64,000 nucleotides of DNA, taken from positions 357,865 to 421,864 of the forward strand of contig JBAMJV010003121.1 of assembly GCA_037951105.1 (NCBI GenBank). Reading direction: 5' to 3'. Shown piece after piece: positions 40,501-51,912 of the stretch. The translations under genes were made by a program, and so were the position numbers. Below the pieces are notes generated by a model, which was given only the letters and a program-made list of their open reading frames with translations, ran no database searches and was not told the DNA's origin. Source of the DNA: Echinarachnius parma (lineage: Eukaryota; Echinodermata; Echinoidea; Clypeasteroida; Echinarachniidae). Position 1 is the first letter of the stretch. Each line of letters opens with the position of its first letter.

Positions 40501-43500
40501 GGGGTCTTCTGTATAATTATGCAGACCCCATCAAATATTTTACTTACGTTTTGCCCATGTAGTCCGCCGTTATTCCCGCCAGCGCGCTCTGCGGACATTG
40601 CAAGAAGAAGCTGGGCAGAGCTAGTACCGTGATGAGGGTCGTCAGCGCACATAGTTTGAGCAGCCCCTTCACATCGAGCTGCAGCCTGCGGGCTAGCCAC
40701 CCTCCCAGGAAGGAGCCGCCTGCTCCTCCGGGCACGATGCACAGACCTGTTAGTACCAGGAGTGACAATACTGACTGATTATATCATTATTAATTATCAA
40801 TTAAAGGGGTTATTTTGACATACATGACCAAAGATATACGGTTGAAATTAACATGCTAATTCCTATGAGCCGATTTGTCCACAGAGTGATTTGTGAACAT
40901 TTCGTGTTAAATGTAATAAATATATTATGGCTAAGTGATGAGCGAAATGCAAAGTTATATTTGTTTACAAATTGCATTATAATTCCCAGGGAGTCTCCCA
41001 GGGAGACTTTCAAACGCAAACATAAATTTCAATCATAAATATCTGTATAACGATAGAGAAATTCGGAAATGTAACTATAGGTTTTCCCGCTCAATTTTGC
41101 GATTGTGTCATTCGAATTAATAATAGGAGCAAACGAATTCGCGCGATTTGCGATCGCCGTGTCAAAGCAGCATTCGAATTCGTAAATAGTCGTTCAAAAT
41201 CATGTAGGAGCAAGTGAATTTGCACAAAGAGCATACCTTTTCATCAATGGTCATTCGAATTCGCGAACGGGCAGTTGACAGTTGGCTGCACATTCGCGAA
41301 TTCGAGTGCCCATAAATTAATTTCGGTGTCTATTCACGAAAGCTTATGCGTATGCATGAATTCGCTTGCACTTATTCGGAATTTGGAAGACCGATACCAA
41401 CGATTACGCGGTAATGCGTGAATTTGAATGACCCTTAATGAATTCGATTGAAAAAAGTGTAAAATTGAGCGGGAAAACCTATATTAGTAATACAAAATAC
41501 AACATGGTGTGACAGAGTTGTCTATGTTCTAAGTAAGTTTAGTAGATTTTGAAAACGTTACTAAATCCCATTTATAATTAATAATTAATACCAGTTGAGA
41601 ATGTATGAAAAATACCGATTATGTTGTGCAAACAAAAATGCTTGAATCCATTTTAGATTGCTTTTTGGAATAGATTTTCTTTACATTATGTAACATGCAG
41701 TTGTCTTCCCGACATTATTTGGACAACATCACCAATGGGTAAATTTGAAGAGAAAATAAACATAAAGACAGATAGGGAGAGACTGAGAGAAAGAAGAGCT
41801 GAAAGAAGATGCCTCTGCAAAATTATATCCAACATACAGCATTGTACAAGACTGGGAATACAATCATGGTACATTCATTTTTTATGAAAGAGATGCATGG
41901 CTTGTAAAGTAACACTGCAATGGAATGGTGTTTTCACAATTATTGTATCCAATATACAACATGGTGCACTCCTAAGTCAGAGATGGCCCATACGTAACTT
42001 GAATGACAGGCAAAGAGAGCGATACAGAGAGGAATAATATGTAGGAAGAGGGAGAGCTGTGAAAGAGATAGTAATACTTATATTGACAAAAATAAACTTA
42101 ATTGAATTGAAGATGTCAGATAGATAAATACATGTGTCAAAGAGACTGATGCAGTTTAATAAGAATGTTCTGTGAAAAGAGCGTTCAGAGAGGGTCAAAA
42201 CGGCGGGATAATAATGATTACGACATTGTAGAAGCTAGAGACTAATGAGTACGTATATTTACACGACGGGGTAAAGAGATTACAGGCTGGGATTACAGTA
42301 GTCCCCATAGTAATCCCGAATCCGATTATCCGACCAATATATATTGCCCAGTGATATCCTTACCAACGATTGAGGTAGCAACTGTAGCAGTTGTCGAGAA
42401 CTGATTCTCGATAAATTTAGGAAGGAACACTCCGAACGCCGTGATGAGTAGCATATCCGAACATCCGGCGAGCGTGGTGCACATGAAGGTCGGGTTGATC
42501 ACCAAGTACCGTATAGCACGTGGGAGATCGCTCGGTTTCGATCCGAAACCTGGTTGCGCCGTTATCTCGGAGCCGGAGTTTGCGTGTGCCTGACATTTTT
42601 TCTCCGCTCGAACTTTTGCAGTTGCTGTAGGGGAGGAGAAAAGTATAATACCGAAATAAAATGCAATAAATATTACGATAAGTTATACTATCTGCTAAAT
42701 ATGCACGTGGTACGGGGGAAATTGCTAGGCAAATTTATTTTCAAATATGAAATAATTATGCCTGAATTTTTTTTTATTATTTGGAAATCGTATACTTTTG
42801 CCAGCTATCAAATTTCACTTAAAACAAGTGTAGTAATGTTTTCACGTGACTGATTAAAACGAACGTTATATGTCCACTTTCGTTTCAGGGTTGTGCTTGT
42901 CGCAACAGAAGCGTTTCATACATCAAATTGTTCTTGTTATCATGTACCTATATACTGTCCATGCAGTGTACATGCATTGTTTAGAAGAAAAAAAAAACGC
43001 ATTCTGCACAATAAGCGCGTCTGGTCAAATCACAGCCTACATCTACTGCCCTCTATTATAGAGGTATGGTGACCCCGACGGGATAGGTACGCGCACAAGG
43101 TATTGCTTGAAAATGGACGCGAAGTCTGGGAATGTAATTGTGGTAGATTAGGGGTGTTATATTTCAATACGTATAGGAATTTGAGAACAGAATTCAATCT
43201 CAACCGGGTAGCAGGACACTAGCTGCCATCATGTGTTGCTCTATATCAAGGTACATACAATTACTGGAGACCCCAATGTGATTGGGACGTGGACCCGATG
43301 TATTAGTGAAAGAGACATGTTAGGGGGCAGCCGCGTTAGCGTGAGCCAAACTAAATACATTGTTTATTATATCTCTTTATTTTAATTCCCTTATAAGTAG
43401 CCAAATGGTACATTACCAAGTGTTCACGTCGGGGTCACCATACCTCTATAATAGAGGGAAAATTATAGAATATGAAATAGTGACTTTTGTCATCTGTATA

Positions 43501-46500
43501 ATTATTCGTTTCATACTCACTCGGTAGCTCACGAGGAAACCCCCACATGGGGAAAGCGAAGACCAGCATGAAGCCTCCAGCCAGCACGAACCCGATCCAC
43601 CACGCCCCGACCCAGCCCGGGTCGTCCTCACTCAGTGAAGACCTGCATGTCGATAAAATGGTTAGTGATGTGTTCCTAAAGGGGCGGCGTCGTAGCGTCA
43701 TAATTAAAAGCGATATTCAACAAGCTTATCAGCATGATCAGAGGGGGCGTTATGTTCAATATACGCCCAACGTGCACTCCGCAGAGTTATGTGTGTGTCG
43801 CATGCATGCAAGTATTCCACCTGGTTCTGAATACTTGGCGCAGGCTGCACCCTGTTCATTCCCGAATTGGACGAGTCAATTACTTTAAATGGAAGAGCTT
43901 GGTCTAAAATTACCATTTAAAAAGTTCATGGGTAGCAGTTTCTTACTTTCAAAAGAAAATGTAATTAAATCATAATTAGAGTCATGTTTTGGATTAGAAG
44001 ATAGTGATTCTGATTGAATTTTCTACTCGTTTACATTAAAAAAAATAATGTGTAAAACTCAAATGACCGTAATAGTCATATTAACAATAATATATTTGAA
44101 TACATTATCGTTACAACTATACCTGTGCGGCAGCTGGATATCGGTGTAGACTGTCAAACACACCCCTGCGATGACGTACCCCAGGGCAGGTCCGATGGCG
44201 CTCAGGGCATAAAGGATTCCTATTCACATGATTCAGGGGCAAATAATGAGTGAAATAAAGATAAGTATAACATTTATATCAAAAGTAGAAAAACATTTAT
44301 ATAATGATTATAAACAGAATATATGCAATACTAGAACATACTTAAAGGGTCGTTAAATTAATTTTTATTATGCTTTTATCAATTTGAGTCTACATTCAAT
44401 GGTCTTAAAATGTTGCAACGAACACACAAATAGACTCTTACAACTGATGAACAGTAAACGTCATATCAACAAAAACGTCGATGGTAACTTAAAAAATGTT
44501 GATGACCTAGGCTAACTCATCAGCCCCCCCCCCCTCCCCCACCCTCCATGTCCCTTACAGAAGAGGTATATTAGTGGATGCAAATGGACTCTCACCGAGG
44601 TAAATGCTACTTTTCCGCTCTGTCACGCTCTCATCGAGTACCGCTATCCCCAGGGTGTACACCGGTAGGGACCCGAGGGCAAGCAACACCATGGCCGCCC
44701 CGAACACGTACACGTAGCGCGGCAGCACGTGGTGCGCTCCCCCGCCATTACTCAGTCTGTCATCCGGGCACTCTTCGTGCGTTGTGACGTCATCTCGGTC
44801 AGCGCCGGGGTCGCAGATACCCGAATTCTCGGTGCCGTGTGCAAAGCCGCCGCCGTACGGTTCCGTGGTGAAGTGCGGTAGCGCGAACAGCAGTGAGCCC
44901 AGCCCGACGAACAGGCAGCCGACAGACAGCCAGCGTGGTTTGTGTCCGCGACCACCGGCAAAGGTGACGAAGACAATGAAGACGATGGTCGTCGCCTCGT
45001 AGATGCTGACGATGACGCCGTAGTCCTGGCTGCGAAGCTGGAAGCGACGCTCAATAGATGTCGCGCTGCTACCGATCAGGCCACTGATAATCATACCCTA
45101 TAATGGTAATTGACAAAATGTAACGTATTCAATGTTAACATTCAAAATGTCATCACACATAATTGTTTGTCACCAATGTACAAGATTTTAGATATTATCG
45201 AATATTACGAAACATTTCTACTACAAACATGGTATTGTCTATTGTGTAGATGATAATGATAGACCGAGCTATTGTAAGGTCCATAATTGTTAATCCCCTG
45301 CATGAAGTGTCTCTGCATTTTTAAGCACAACGTGTGTTCAAATTTCAAATTAAAAAAGCTAGGCTAGCCTTCATAAAGCTTTATACGACTTTAATTAAAA
45401 AGCTGTAAGCTATGCGGTATCATACACAATAGATAGGCACCTATAGAGCCCTGCTCTTACCACAAGGACATACGTACTTGAGACCAGCGGGAACGGCACG
45501 GTACGGTATAAATCGATTACTGTCCGAGGGTAATTTTTGGTCAACAGCTTATCGACATTTTAACCTGTTCCTTACTATACGTATGCATATACATGTACAA
45601 CGCAATAAATACTGTGTGAAGTTTCGTGCTCACACATCATGGTTCCGCCTGGTTCGTAAAACATGGTGATGTCCTTCGTGCGCATTACCCAGGTTGACGA
45701 CCCACTGGCTTTAAGCGTTTTTCGCACAATGATTCACTATCAACTGTAATGTTTTACAACAAGATTTTGCAATCCCCATACATATAATACGTACATGACC
45801 CACCAGGATCCTGTATGCCAGGGGTTGTTTTTCCAAAGAGCTCATATTCATATCTAGGCGCCATGCTTTACACGCACATAGCGCACTTATAAAGCGGAAC
45901 CTCGTGAAACTGATTACTTAATTGAGGACACGAACATTTATGTTCAATTCTATATCAGGTATCTTGTTATGTGAGGGCAACAAACTAAGGACTACTAAGA
46001 GCTGGGACCAGTAAAATACATTGATAAGAAGGTTTCGTTGAATCAGAGCTCTTTATAACGAAGTTCCACTGTACTGCGTGACTGGTGTATATAATTATGT
46101 CGCGCTCGCACAAAACCTCTATACTAAAACATGCATGGCGCTACCCTATGCGCGCATTTCCTATTTTGACGACCCACTACCTTTAAGCGTATTTTTTTGA
46201 AGATGCACTAATCAGTTTAATGTTTAACAACGTTTAATGAAGGATAATCTATACATAGTCCATTGTTCGTGTCGCAGCTAAGCCCCACCTCCTTTGCCCT
46301 GTACCTGCTAAATACCCGAAACCAGCGGGAACCGGATAAAGCGATTAAAAATTAAAATCCTTGTAATGATTATTTCACAGAGAGCTGATCAAAAGCCAGA
46401 GCGGTGTCAGAGATGCGCTACATCATCTTTATCTGTCGTAACAATCATGGGAACAATGATCTTCACCGGAGCTCCTTGTTAGTAGGGCCCACTGCCCTAG

Positions 46501-49500
46501 GGCCTACCACCGAAAATACTTGAGCCGTCTGGTCATGCTAGTCTTGTACCGTAGAGATCTGTCTGAGGATTAGCTGGTAGGTACAGCTGATCAAATACCG
46601 AAGCCGCTCTGTGATAAAAAAGCACTTGAGCAATGACAATGAGCACGACACAATGTTTAATTATAGAGGAACATCTTCTTGATCCTGAAATCAATGAAGC
46701 CAGCAGGTAAAGTTTAAAGCGGTTTAAAATTTGTTAATTGTCTAAGGATTATTCCATGAGGCATGCAGGCCGGCTGAACAAAAAACAACGATAAAGCGGC
46801 TTTAATGCTGCGTTTACACCATGTCCCCGGCGGCCACGGCAGCCCCGTTTCAGGCTACCGTGGACAAAACGGGATGGACGTGAGGCAACGCGGGTTGACG
46901 GAATGGGCAAACGTGACACTGCCGCTATTGCCGTGGATGCCGGGCCAGATTTTTAAACTGTCAACATTTTTTATGAGAAACCTAGCAGGCCGTAGTAAAA
47001 CGGGGTGAACGCAACAAAACGTGACGGTACGTAATAGGCCGTAACAAAACTAGGAGGCTGTCCTACCCGTCCTACTACGGACAGCCTCCAAGTTTTGTTA
47101 CGGCCTATTACGTACTGTCACGTTTTGCTGCGTTCACTCCGTTTTACTACGGCCTGCTAGGTTTCTCATCCGCACCGTGACTGCCGTGGCAAATTTTGTG
47201 ACAGTTTAAAAATCTGGCCCTGGCATCCACGGCAATCGCAGCCTGTCACGTTTGCCCATTCCGTCCCCCCGCGTTGTCCCACCTCTATCCCGTTTTGTCC
47301 ACGGTGGCCTGAAACGGGGCTGCCGTGGCTGCCAGAAACATGATGTAAACGCAGCATTAGCAGCCCCTTTCCCCCACGGCCCGTCACGGATACCGTGATA
47401 GACCGTGAGAAAACTTTAATACAGAGGAAAAATTTGACAAAATCTCACGGCGCACTACGTTTTGGGCAAACGGGGCTGCCGTGGCCGCCGGGGACATGGT
47501 GTAAACGCAGCATTAGCTAGGTTAAAGGTGCAGGCACATCTCAACTCTAGCCAATATACCCCTCTCAAGTGTATGGATCTTAAAGGGTACCACCACGAAA
47601 AAATTTGTTTTATTATAAATTAAAGATAGCATTTTAAGTACAATGCCACAAACAAGCTCAGAACAATATATTCCAGAAAAATTCCATACTTATGCATGTG
47701 TTCATGGGTCTGCATAAGGCCATGTTGGTTCCGTGAGTTGTGGTAATTAATTGTATAGTTGAAAAATTACACAATCCTTTACAAAATGTTGGGCATATAT
47801 TTTTTTATATTAAACAACGGTAACAAAACATATAATTATGTGTTCTTCTTTGCCGGGTGGTCCCCTTTAATACATGTACTTCTGAAATAATTGAGCCGCC
47901 AAATAGGTGGTTTTAATTAAACACGCTTGCTTAGCCAGGAAAATTGCGTTTGGTTGTATGTTTTTAGGCCAATCTTTTTTTAAAGTGGAAAGATCAGTCT
48001 TTCAAAAACACGTTTCGAAAAAAACGATTCTATGCTAGCTAGACACGTGTAATGATATGCATACTAGATCCAGTTTGGTTACTTTGTAAAGTTCTGGTCA
48101 CAATCAACATAATTTTAAACAAATAAAGCGGCTTTGCGATCTAAAATACACCTATACAACGGTCATATTTATCCAAGTTTCATAACGTATCATCTTTCCG
48201 ATAGTATACATACATGACCTAAGGTGTACAGTATATTGCAGTTTAATATTATTCACAGACATTTTTTTGAATGACCGTCAAAGATGCATAATTATCGCAT
48301 ACATGTCAAATGTCACATATCAATGCTTCTTCCGGATCAAAGATGCATCCACCTTTAATACCGTAACGTTTTTTTTTCCAATCAAGATACTGTTTATTAA
48401 AACATAATATTCACTAGAGAGTAACCAATAGTAATCATCAAACCTCGAACGCCCTTATCGAGTTTTAAAGGGATCTAGCAACTTTGTTTGACATGTGCAA
48501 AAAGTGATAATTGGTTGGTACAATGTATATTGATGTTATCTCATATGTCCACAGGGTATTGTGTGAAAAATTCAAGTCAAATGGACGTTATATGGCCGAG
48601 TAATGAGCAAAAATGCAAAGTGATATTCACTTACTCAATTGCTCTCACTTTGTACACGGTTTTCGCGGTCCAGTGGATAATTTAACATCCATAACACTTC
48701 AATCGTAAATATCTTTTTAACAAAAGGGAAATTTGAAAAGCCGAAACATGTCCCATGTTTTTATTGTTAATACGAATACAACAAGGTATGAGGGAACCGC
48801 TAGAATTCCAATTGGATTTTGAGGATTTGGACAATGTTGGACAAAGTCCCTTTAAAGCTTGTTCATATTGTATAAAGCATGTCTCTAATCCCTCACTTTG
48901 TTTAATCTGGAACAAGGCCTTAAAAACAAACTTTAAACAAATTCACCAACCTTGATCACGTATTCACGTACCCCGTCCAGTGCAATCGCATTATTGCTTG
49001 AATCATATAATTATGACGGCCTTATGTCGAACAATATGCCCGGAAATAATGACAATTGCATTTAATCTCCTATTCGGAATTCCCAGGTTTCATAATCCCC
49101 CAGTGTCAATCACTCATTTCAGAAAGGAAACCTTAACAATACACATGCACCCACCGACACATTTTTACTTGTCAAACATATTAAAACTCTATTATAGTAT
49201 ACATATGTATGGATCTATTATCGTATAAGCTGCGTTATCAATATACGTTATAGATCTAATCGACTTTGCAAGTCAAACAAACAAATTTATTTTAAAAGTT
49301 ATATTTACCAAAATTAAGTAGCTGGATACCAGACTTTGGTATCTGAAAGTTACGTTGAAAGTATGATTGCCACTTATAGTTACAAAATTATTTCAATGAC
49401 AAGAACACGATTAACATTTTTTCTTCTCAATATTAACGGTCTTGAAAATTGAGCGAAAAGACAACACAATTACATAATCACAAACCTGAAAAAGAACGAC

Positions 49501-50340
49501 AGCGCACATGACGACGAGTAGCCACGACGGTGTGTTGAATCGTTGGAGACAGTTGGGCGTCCACCCGCAGTATCCGAATCGTAACGCTTCCATCATGTCA
49601 TCATCACCGACTTCAGCGTCCAATTCACTCTTGGGTGGCTTGGTGTCCAAGTCACCGTTCGCGGTCGAGTTCATGCGTCGAACGCCGCTATCATCCACCA
49701 TCTGGACCTCCAGCTCCCGCTTACTAAGCTTGCTTCTATCAGTACCACCATCACATTTCCACTGCCTTCCAAAATCCAAGAGGAGCCTATCTTTGCAACC
49801 AAAGTCATGTTCGCTACTTGCATTATTGTTATTCATCGTTTTGTCGACGTCGTATACACCGCCTACATCACGATGACGATCAATGACGTCATCGAGATCA
49901 CACTTGCTGGCATCATCGCTACCAGTGTTGCTTTTGCTGTCCACTTCGACAGTCCATGCAGTCTCGACGCCGCACATGTTACTATCCTGGTTGCATCCAC
50001 ACTTCTCTCCGTCAAAGTGCGATGTTTGCCGGGGCGCTTCGCCAGGCATGCAATAGGCGTCTGATCGCAGGGGCGCGTCAACCTCGCTGTGGCCTAAGTG
50101 GAGGGGCATTTCCTCGCCGCCCTTTGACTGTCGGGGCGTTTCCATATCAATGCCTGGTCTCAGTGTCGCTTTGATGGCACTCTGTTCTGATTGCAGGGGC
50201 GTTAATCCCTCTGTTGTCTCGACCGTCGTATCCATGTCTTCGGCAACGATCCAAGCGTTTGTGTTGTTGTTGATGTTATTTGGCCCGGTAGACCAATCAG
50301 CGCGCTCGGTAGGAGATGCTGCAGACACCTCAAGTGTCAT
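37249..50340 (-). CDS. SLCO4-like: Organic anion transporter, SLCO/OATP family (SLCO4-like)
   Basis: Ten exons on the - strand (50340-49486, 45097-44596, 44219-44123, 43642-43521, 42624-42364, 40746-40548, 39675-39513, 38538-38360, 37915-37851, 37523-37249) join without a gap in phase to 905 codons and TAA. Family marks are CGWTPNCLQRFNTPSW just before the first membrane segment, GHKPRW after the second, the signature DPGWVGAWWIGF in exon 4, FLPKFIENQF in exon 5, an extracellular loop with 11 Cys (Kazal-like) across exons 6-8, and IPGPILFGIIIDSTC in the last exon. Twelve membrane segments can be placed. OATPs are plasma-membrane uniporters/exchangers for bile salts, steroid conjugates, hormones and drugs. 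Odd points: the cytoplasmic N-terminus is about 265 residues, Asp/Asn/Thr-rich and far longer than in vertebrate SLCO4 proteins (about 720 residues in total), and the signature usually reads D-x-R-W but has Gly for Arg. The true substrate is unknown. Confidence 0.93.
37851..37915 (-). CDS. SLCO4-like: SLCO exon 9, short exon before TM11
   Basis: This 65 nt exon, with acceptor TTAAAG and donor GTAAAA, encodes CVPESQKSMALGVQSVISRC, matching the conserved run after TM10 in OATPs. It is too short to stand out as an open frame and is supported by its phase and the family match. Confidence 0.88.
38360..38538 (-). CDS. SLCO4-like: SLCO exon 8, end of loop and TM10
   Basis: This 179 nt exon, with acceptor TTTAG and donor GTCAGG, contains SNCACVERV, GNCDTNC and a strong hydrophobic run (PVFVCLLVFILVILFMSM). 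It leaves phase 2. Confidence 0.92.
39115..39312. mobile_element. Foldback in SLCO intron 7
   Basis: GGAATGTTCCCCTCGGGATT pairs with AATCCCTTGGGAGTGGAACA, AAATAAGTCCCTCGA pairs across the centre, and the outer words are CAGTTGTTAAC / GTTAACAACTG. Confidence 0.8.
39513..39675 (-). CDS. SLCO4-like: SLCO exon 7, Kazal-like extracellular loop
   Basis: This 163 nt exon, with acceptor ATACAG and donor GTTTGT, ends in phase 0. The Cys spacing in NTCNADCRCSTSQYVPVC and then SPCHAGC is typical of the OATP loop between TM9 and TM10. Confidence 0.93.
40548..40746 (-). CDS. SLCO4-like: SLCO exon 6, TM8-TM9
   Basis: This 199 nt exon, with acceptor AACAG and donor GTAAGT, encodes GLCIVPGGAGGSFLGGWLAR, then LKLCALTTLITVLALPSFF and the start of the large extracellular loop (QCPQSALAG). 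Confidence 0.92.
41076..41484. mobile_element. MITE family C copy, GAATTCG subrepeats
   Basis: Inverted ends TATAGGTTTTCCCGCTCAAT / ATTGAGCGGGAAAACCTATA. The interior is built of repeated CATTCGAATTCG-like words separated by about 30-40 bases. It lies in SLCO intron 5. Confidence 0.85.
42364..42624 (-). CDS. SLCO4-like: SLCO exon 5, cytoplasmic loop and TM7
   Basis: This 261 nt exon has acceptor CTACAG and donor GTAAGG. It encodes a basic loop (KVRAEKKCQAHANSG), then KPSDLPRAIRYLVINPTFMC and FLPKFIENQF, the conserved run before TM8. Confidence 0.92.
43049..43458. mobile_element. MITE with 32-bp perfect inverted ends
   Basis: CCCTCTATTATAGAGGTATG followed by GTGACCCCGACG, and the exact inverse at the right end. 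The first 16 bases are themselves palindromic. It is in SLCO intron 4, ending 63 bases from the exon 4 donor. Confidence 0.85.
43521..43642 (-). CDS. SLCO4-like: SLCO exon 4, OATP signature and TM6
   Basis: This 122 nt exon, with acceptor TGCAG and donor GTGAGT, contains the superfamily signature as DPGWVGAWWIGF, followed by a hydrophobic segment and GFPRELP. The Arg usually found before the first Trp of the signature is Gly (GGC) here. A MITE with long terminal inverted repeats ends 63 bases downstream of the donor. Confidence 0.93.
44123..44219 (-). CDS. SLCO4-like: SLCO exon 3, TM5
   Basis: This 97 nt exon, with acceptor AATAG and donor GTATAG, encodes GILYALSAIGPALGYVIAG and a short loop ending DIQLPH. 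Phases on both sides match the neighbouring exons. Confidence 0.9.
44596..45097 (-). CDS. SLCO4-like: SLCO exon 2, TM1 end to TM4
   Basis: This exon is 502 nt, entered in phase 0 and left in phase 1, with donor GTGAGA. It encodes GMIISGLIG, then ERRFQLRSQDYGVIVS, GRGHKPRW, two further membrane segments, a Cys-containing loop (GICDPGADRDD, EECPDD) and PVYTLGIAVLDESV. The exon is very GC-rich relative to the introns, and this produces long spurious frames on both strands. Confidence 0.93.
46804..47514. mobile_element. GC-rich compound foldback element
   Basis: Outer ends AATGCTGCGTTTACACCATG and CATGGTGTAAACGCAGCATT are exact inverses, followed inward by GGCGGCCACGGCAGCCCCGT and its inverse. 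A third copy of the end lies at about 47295-47358, and the interior at 46990-47160 forms a second large stem (GGCCGTAACAAAACTAGGAG). Confidence 0.85.
47580..47870. mobile_element. MITE with TTAAAGGGTACCACC ends
   Basis: TTAAAGGGTACCACCACG and CGGGTGGTCCCCTTTAA are imperfect inverted ends. The interior is AT-rich. Confidence 0.65.
48467..48853 (-). mobile_element. MITE family A copy
   Basis: Reverse orientation, from AAAGGGATCTAGCAACTTTG to AATGTTGGACAAAGTCCCTTT. Confidence 0.8.
49486..50340 (-). CDS. SLCO4-like: SLCO exon 1, N-terminal domain and TM1 start
   Basis: The ATG at 50340 (MTLEVSAASPTER) opens 285 codons ending at Gln (VVLFQ) with donor GTTTGT. Residues 1-255 are hydrophilic, rich in Asp, Asn, Ser and Thr, with several Cys and no recognised domain. 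From about 259 come CGWTPNCLQRFNTPSW and the first half of TM1. No stop lies immediately upstream, so an earlier start or a 5' UTR exon cannot be excluded, but this is the first Met in the exon. Confidence 0.88.
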
Positions 50341-51093
50341 AGCGAACGTTTGATTAACCCTGTCTATACCATGTACTATACCATTTGCAGTTTAGTGTGG
50401 TGAATCGATGGTACTTAAATTATTTGGAACGATGAGTCAATAGGTAAGTCATCTTCGTCGTTTAAAATTAGATGACCATGTAGCAGAGGCTTGAGTGTTC
50501 TTGCTTCCCCCGATTTGCTCCTGTAAATTCAATAAGACAGACAAAAATGAAGAAAACGATAATTATCTTGATAATTCAGCACACATTCAAGTTTGAAACT
50601 TGATCGTAAAAAACTAATTGCAAGTTGACTTAAATGAACCGAGAAAATGAAGTAAAAGAGATTTATACCGAGACACAAATGTTGATGCAAGTCCAATTAA
50701 ATTGGTATTGATAAAAGCATAACTATCCAATGGCATGTGTGCAGAAGAAATAAGTATGTTGTGGGCACGTCCAAAAGGTGTGTCAAAATGTATGAAAATG
50801 ACTTTCTTCCAGAGGTCGACTCGAATTTTCAATCAAGAAGCGATCGCCAATCTAAATTGGATCACCGGCATGAATGATCACATGCTCATGCTAGTAAGTG
50901 GTTCACAAAAAAGACAAACTATAACATCCCAACATTATACGCTAGACCACACCGAATCATCAATTGAAACGAAGCGTGACGAACTGGAGACATAAAAGAT
51001 AAGTAGACGGCTATTGGTTTCATCTGCCACGCATATCACACCGCTCCCACTCTATGTTTCAAATAGTTACACCTTCCCGTAAAGGCTCGCCGT

Positions 51094-51470
51094 AAAGGAG
51101 TGGTCACATTGGACACGACTCCCCACGACTAGACCCACGAATGCAGTACGCATTGGTACAAATCAATGGCAAGCCGTTTTTAACATTTATTCCTATTTCT
51201 TGATATCAATAATTGAATTATTGATATCAGGTATTATATCAAGTATTACCAATACCGAAAAGTATTTCTTGATATCAAGAATGCATTTCTTGATATCGAG
51301 AATGCATTTCTTGATATCAAGAATTCGATTTCTTGATATCAAGAATTGAATTCTTGATATTAAGAAATAGGAATAAATGTTAAAAACGGCTTGCCATTGA
51401 TTTGTACCAATTCGTACTGCATTCGTAGGTCTATTCGTGGGGATTCGTGTTCAGTATGACCACTCCTTTA
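51094..51470. mobile_element. Foldback with TTCTTGATATCAAGAA words
   Basis: Inverted ends AAAGGAGTGGTCA / TGACCACTCCTTT and inner arms (GGCAAGCCGTTTTTAACATT). The centre is a run of about seven TTCTTGATATCAAGAA-like palindromes. The flanks share AAGGCTCGCCGTAA on both sides. Confidence 0.85.
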
Positions 51471-51522
51471 AGGCTCGCCGTAAGGAAAGAGCCATGTAAG
51501 CCATTTTCGTGAAATTTTCGTT

Positions 51523-51912
51523 AAAGGGATCTATAAAGTAACTTTGTTGGCAAGTGCACAAAGTGAAGAGTGATTAATAAAATGTGTATTGGAGTGATCT
51601 GATATATATGTCCACAAATTAATTTGTGAAAATTTCATGTTAATCAGATGTTTTTTTGGCTGAGATATGAGCAAAAATGCAAAGTGATATTCACTAACTC
51701 ATTGTACTTACTTTGTACACGGCATGAAATTATCCCGTAGACAGTTTCATATCTGAACACTTCAATCGTAAATATGTTTTGAACGAAAGGGAAATTTGAA
51801 AAACCAAAACCTGTCCCGTGCTGTTATTGTTAATATGAATATGATAAGGTATGAGATAACAACTAGAGTTCCAAGTCAGTTTTGAGGATTAGGACAATGT
51901 CACTAGGACCCT
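51523..51912 (-). mobile_element. MITE family A copy
   Basis: AAAGGGATCTATAAAGTAAC to GACAATGTCACTAGGACCCT; diverged but collinear with the other copies. Confidence 0.7.

Larger units (their letters stand above)
45098..49485 (-). other. SLCO intron 1
   Basis: This 4.4 kb intron contains the element at 46804, a MITE at 47580, a family A MITE at 48467 and a fragment resembling the 14011 element at about 45896-46075. No exon was seen. Confidence 0.7.

Noticed and set aside
44752..45054. Long overlapping frames on both strands at SLCO exon 2
   Set aside because: Shadows of a GC-rich true exon.
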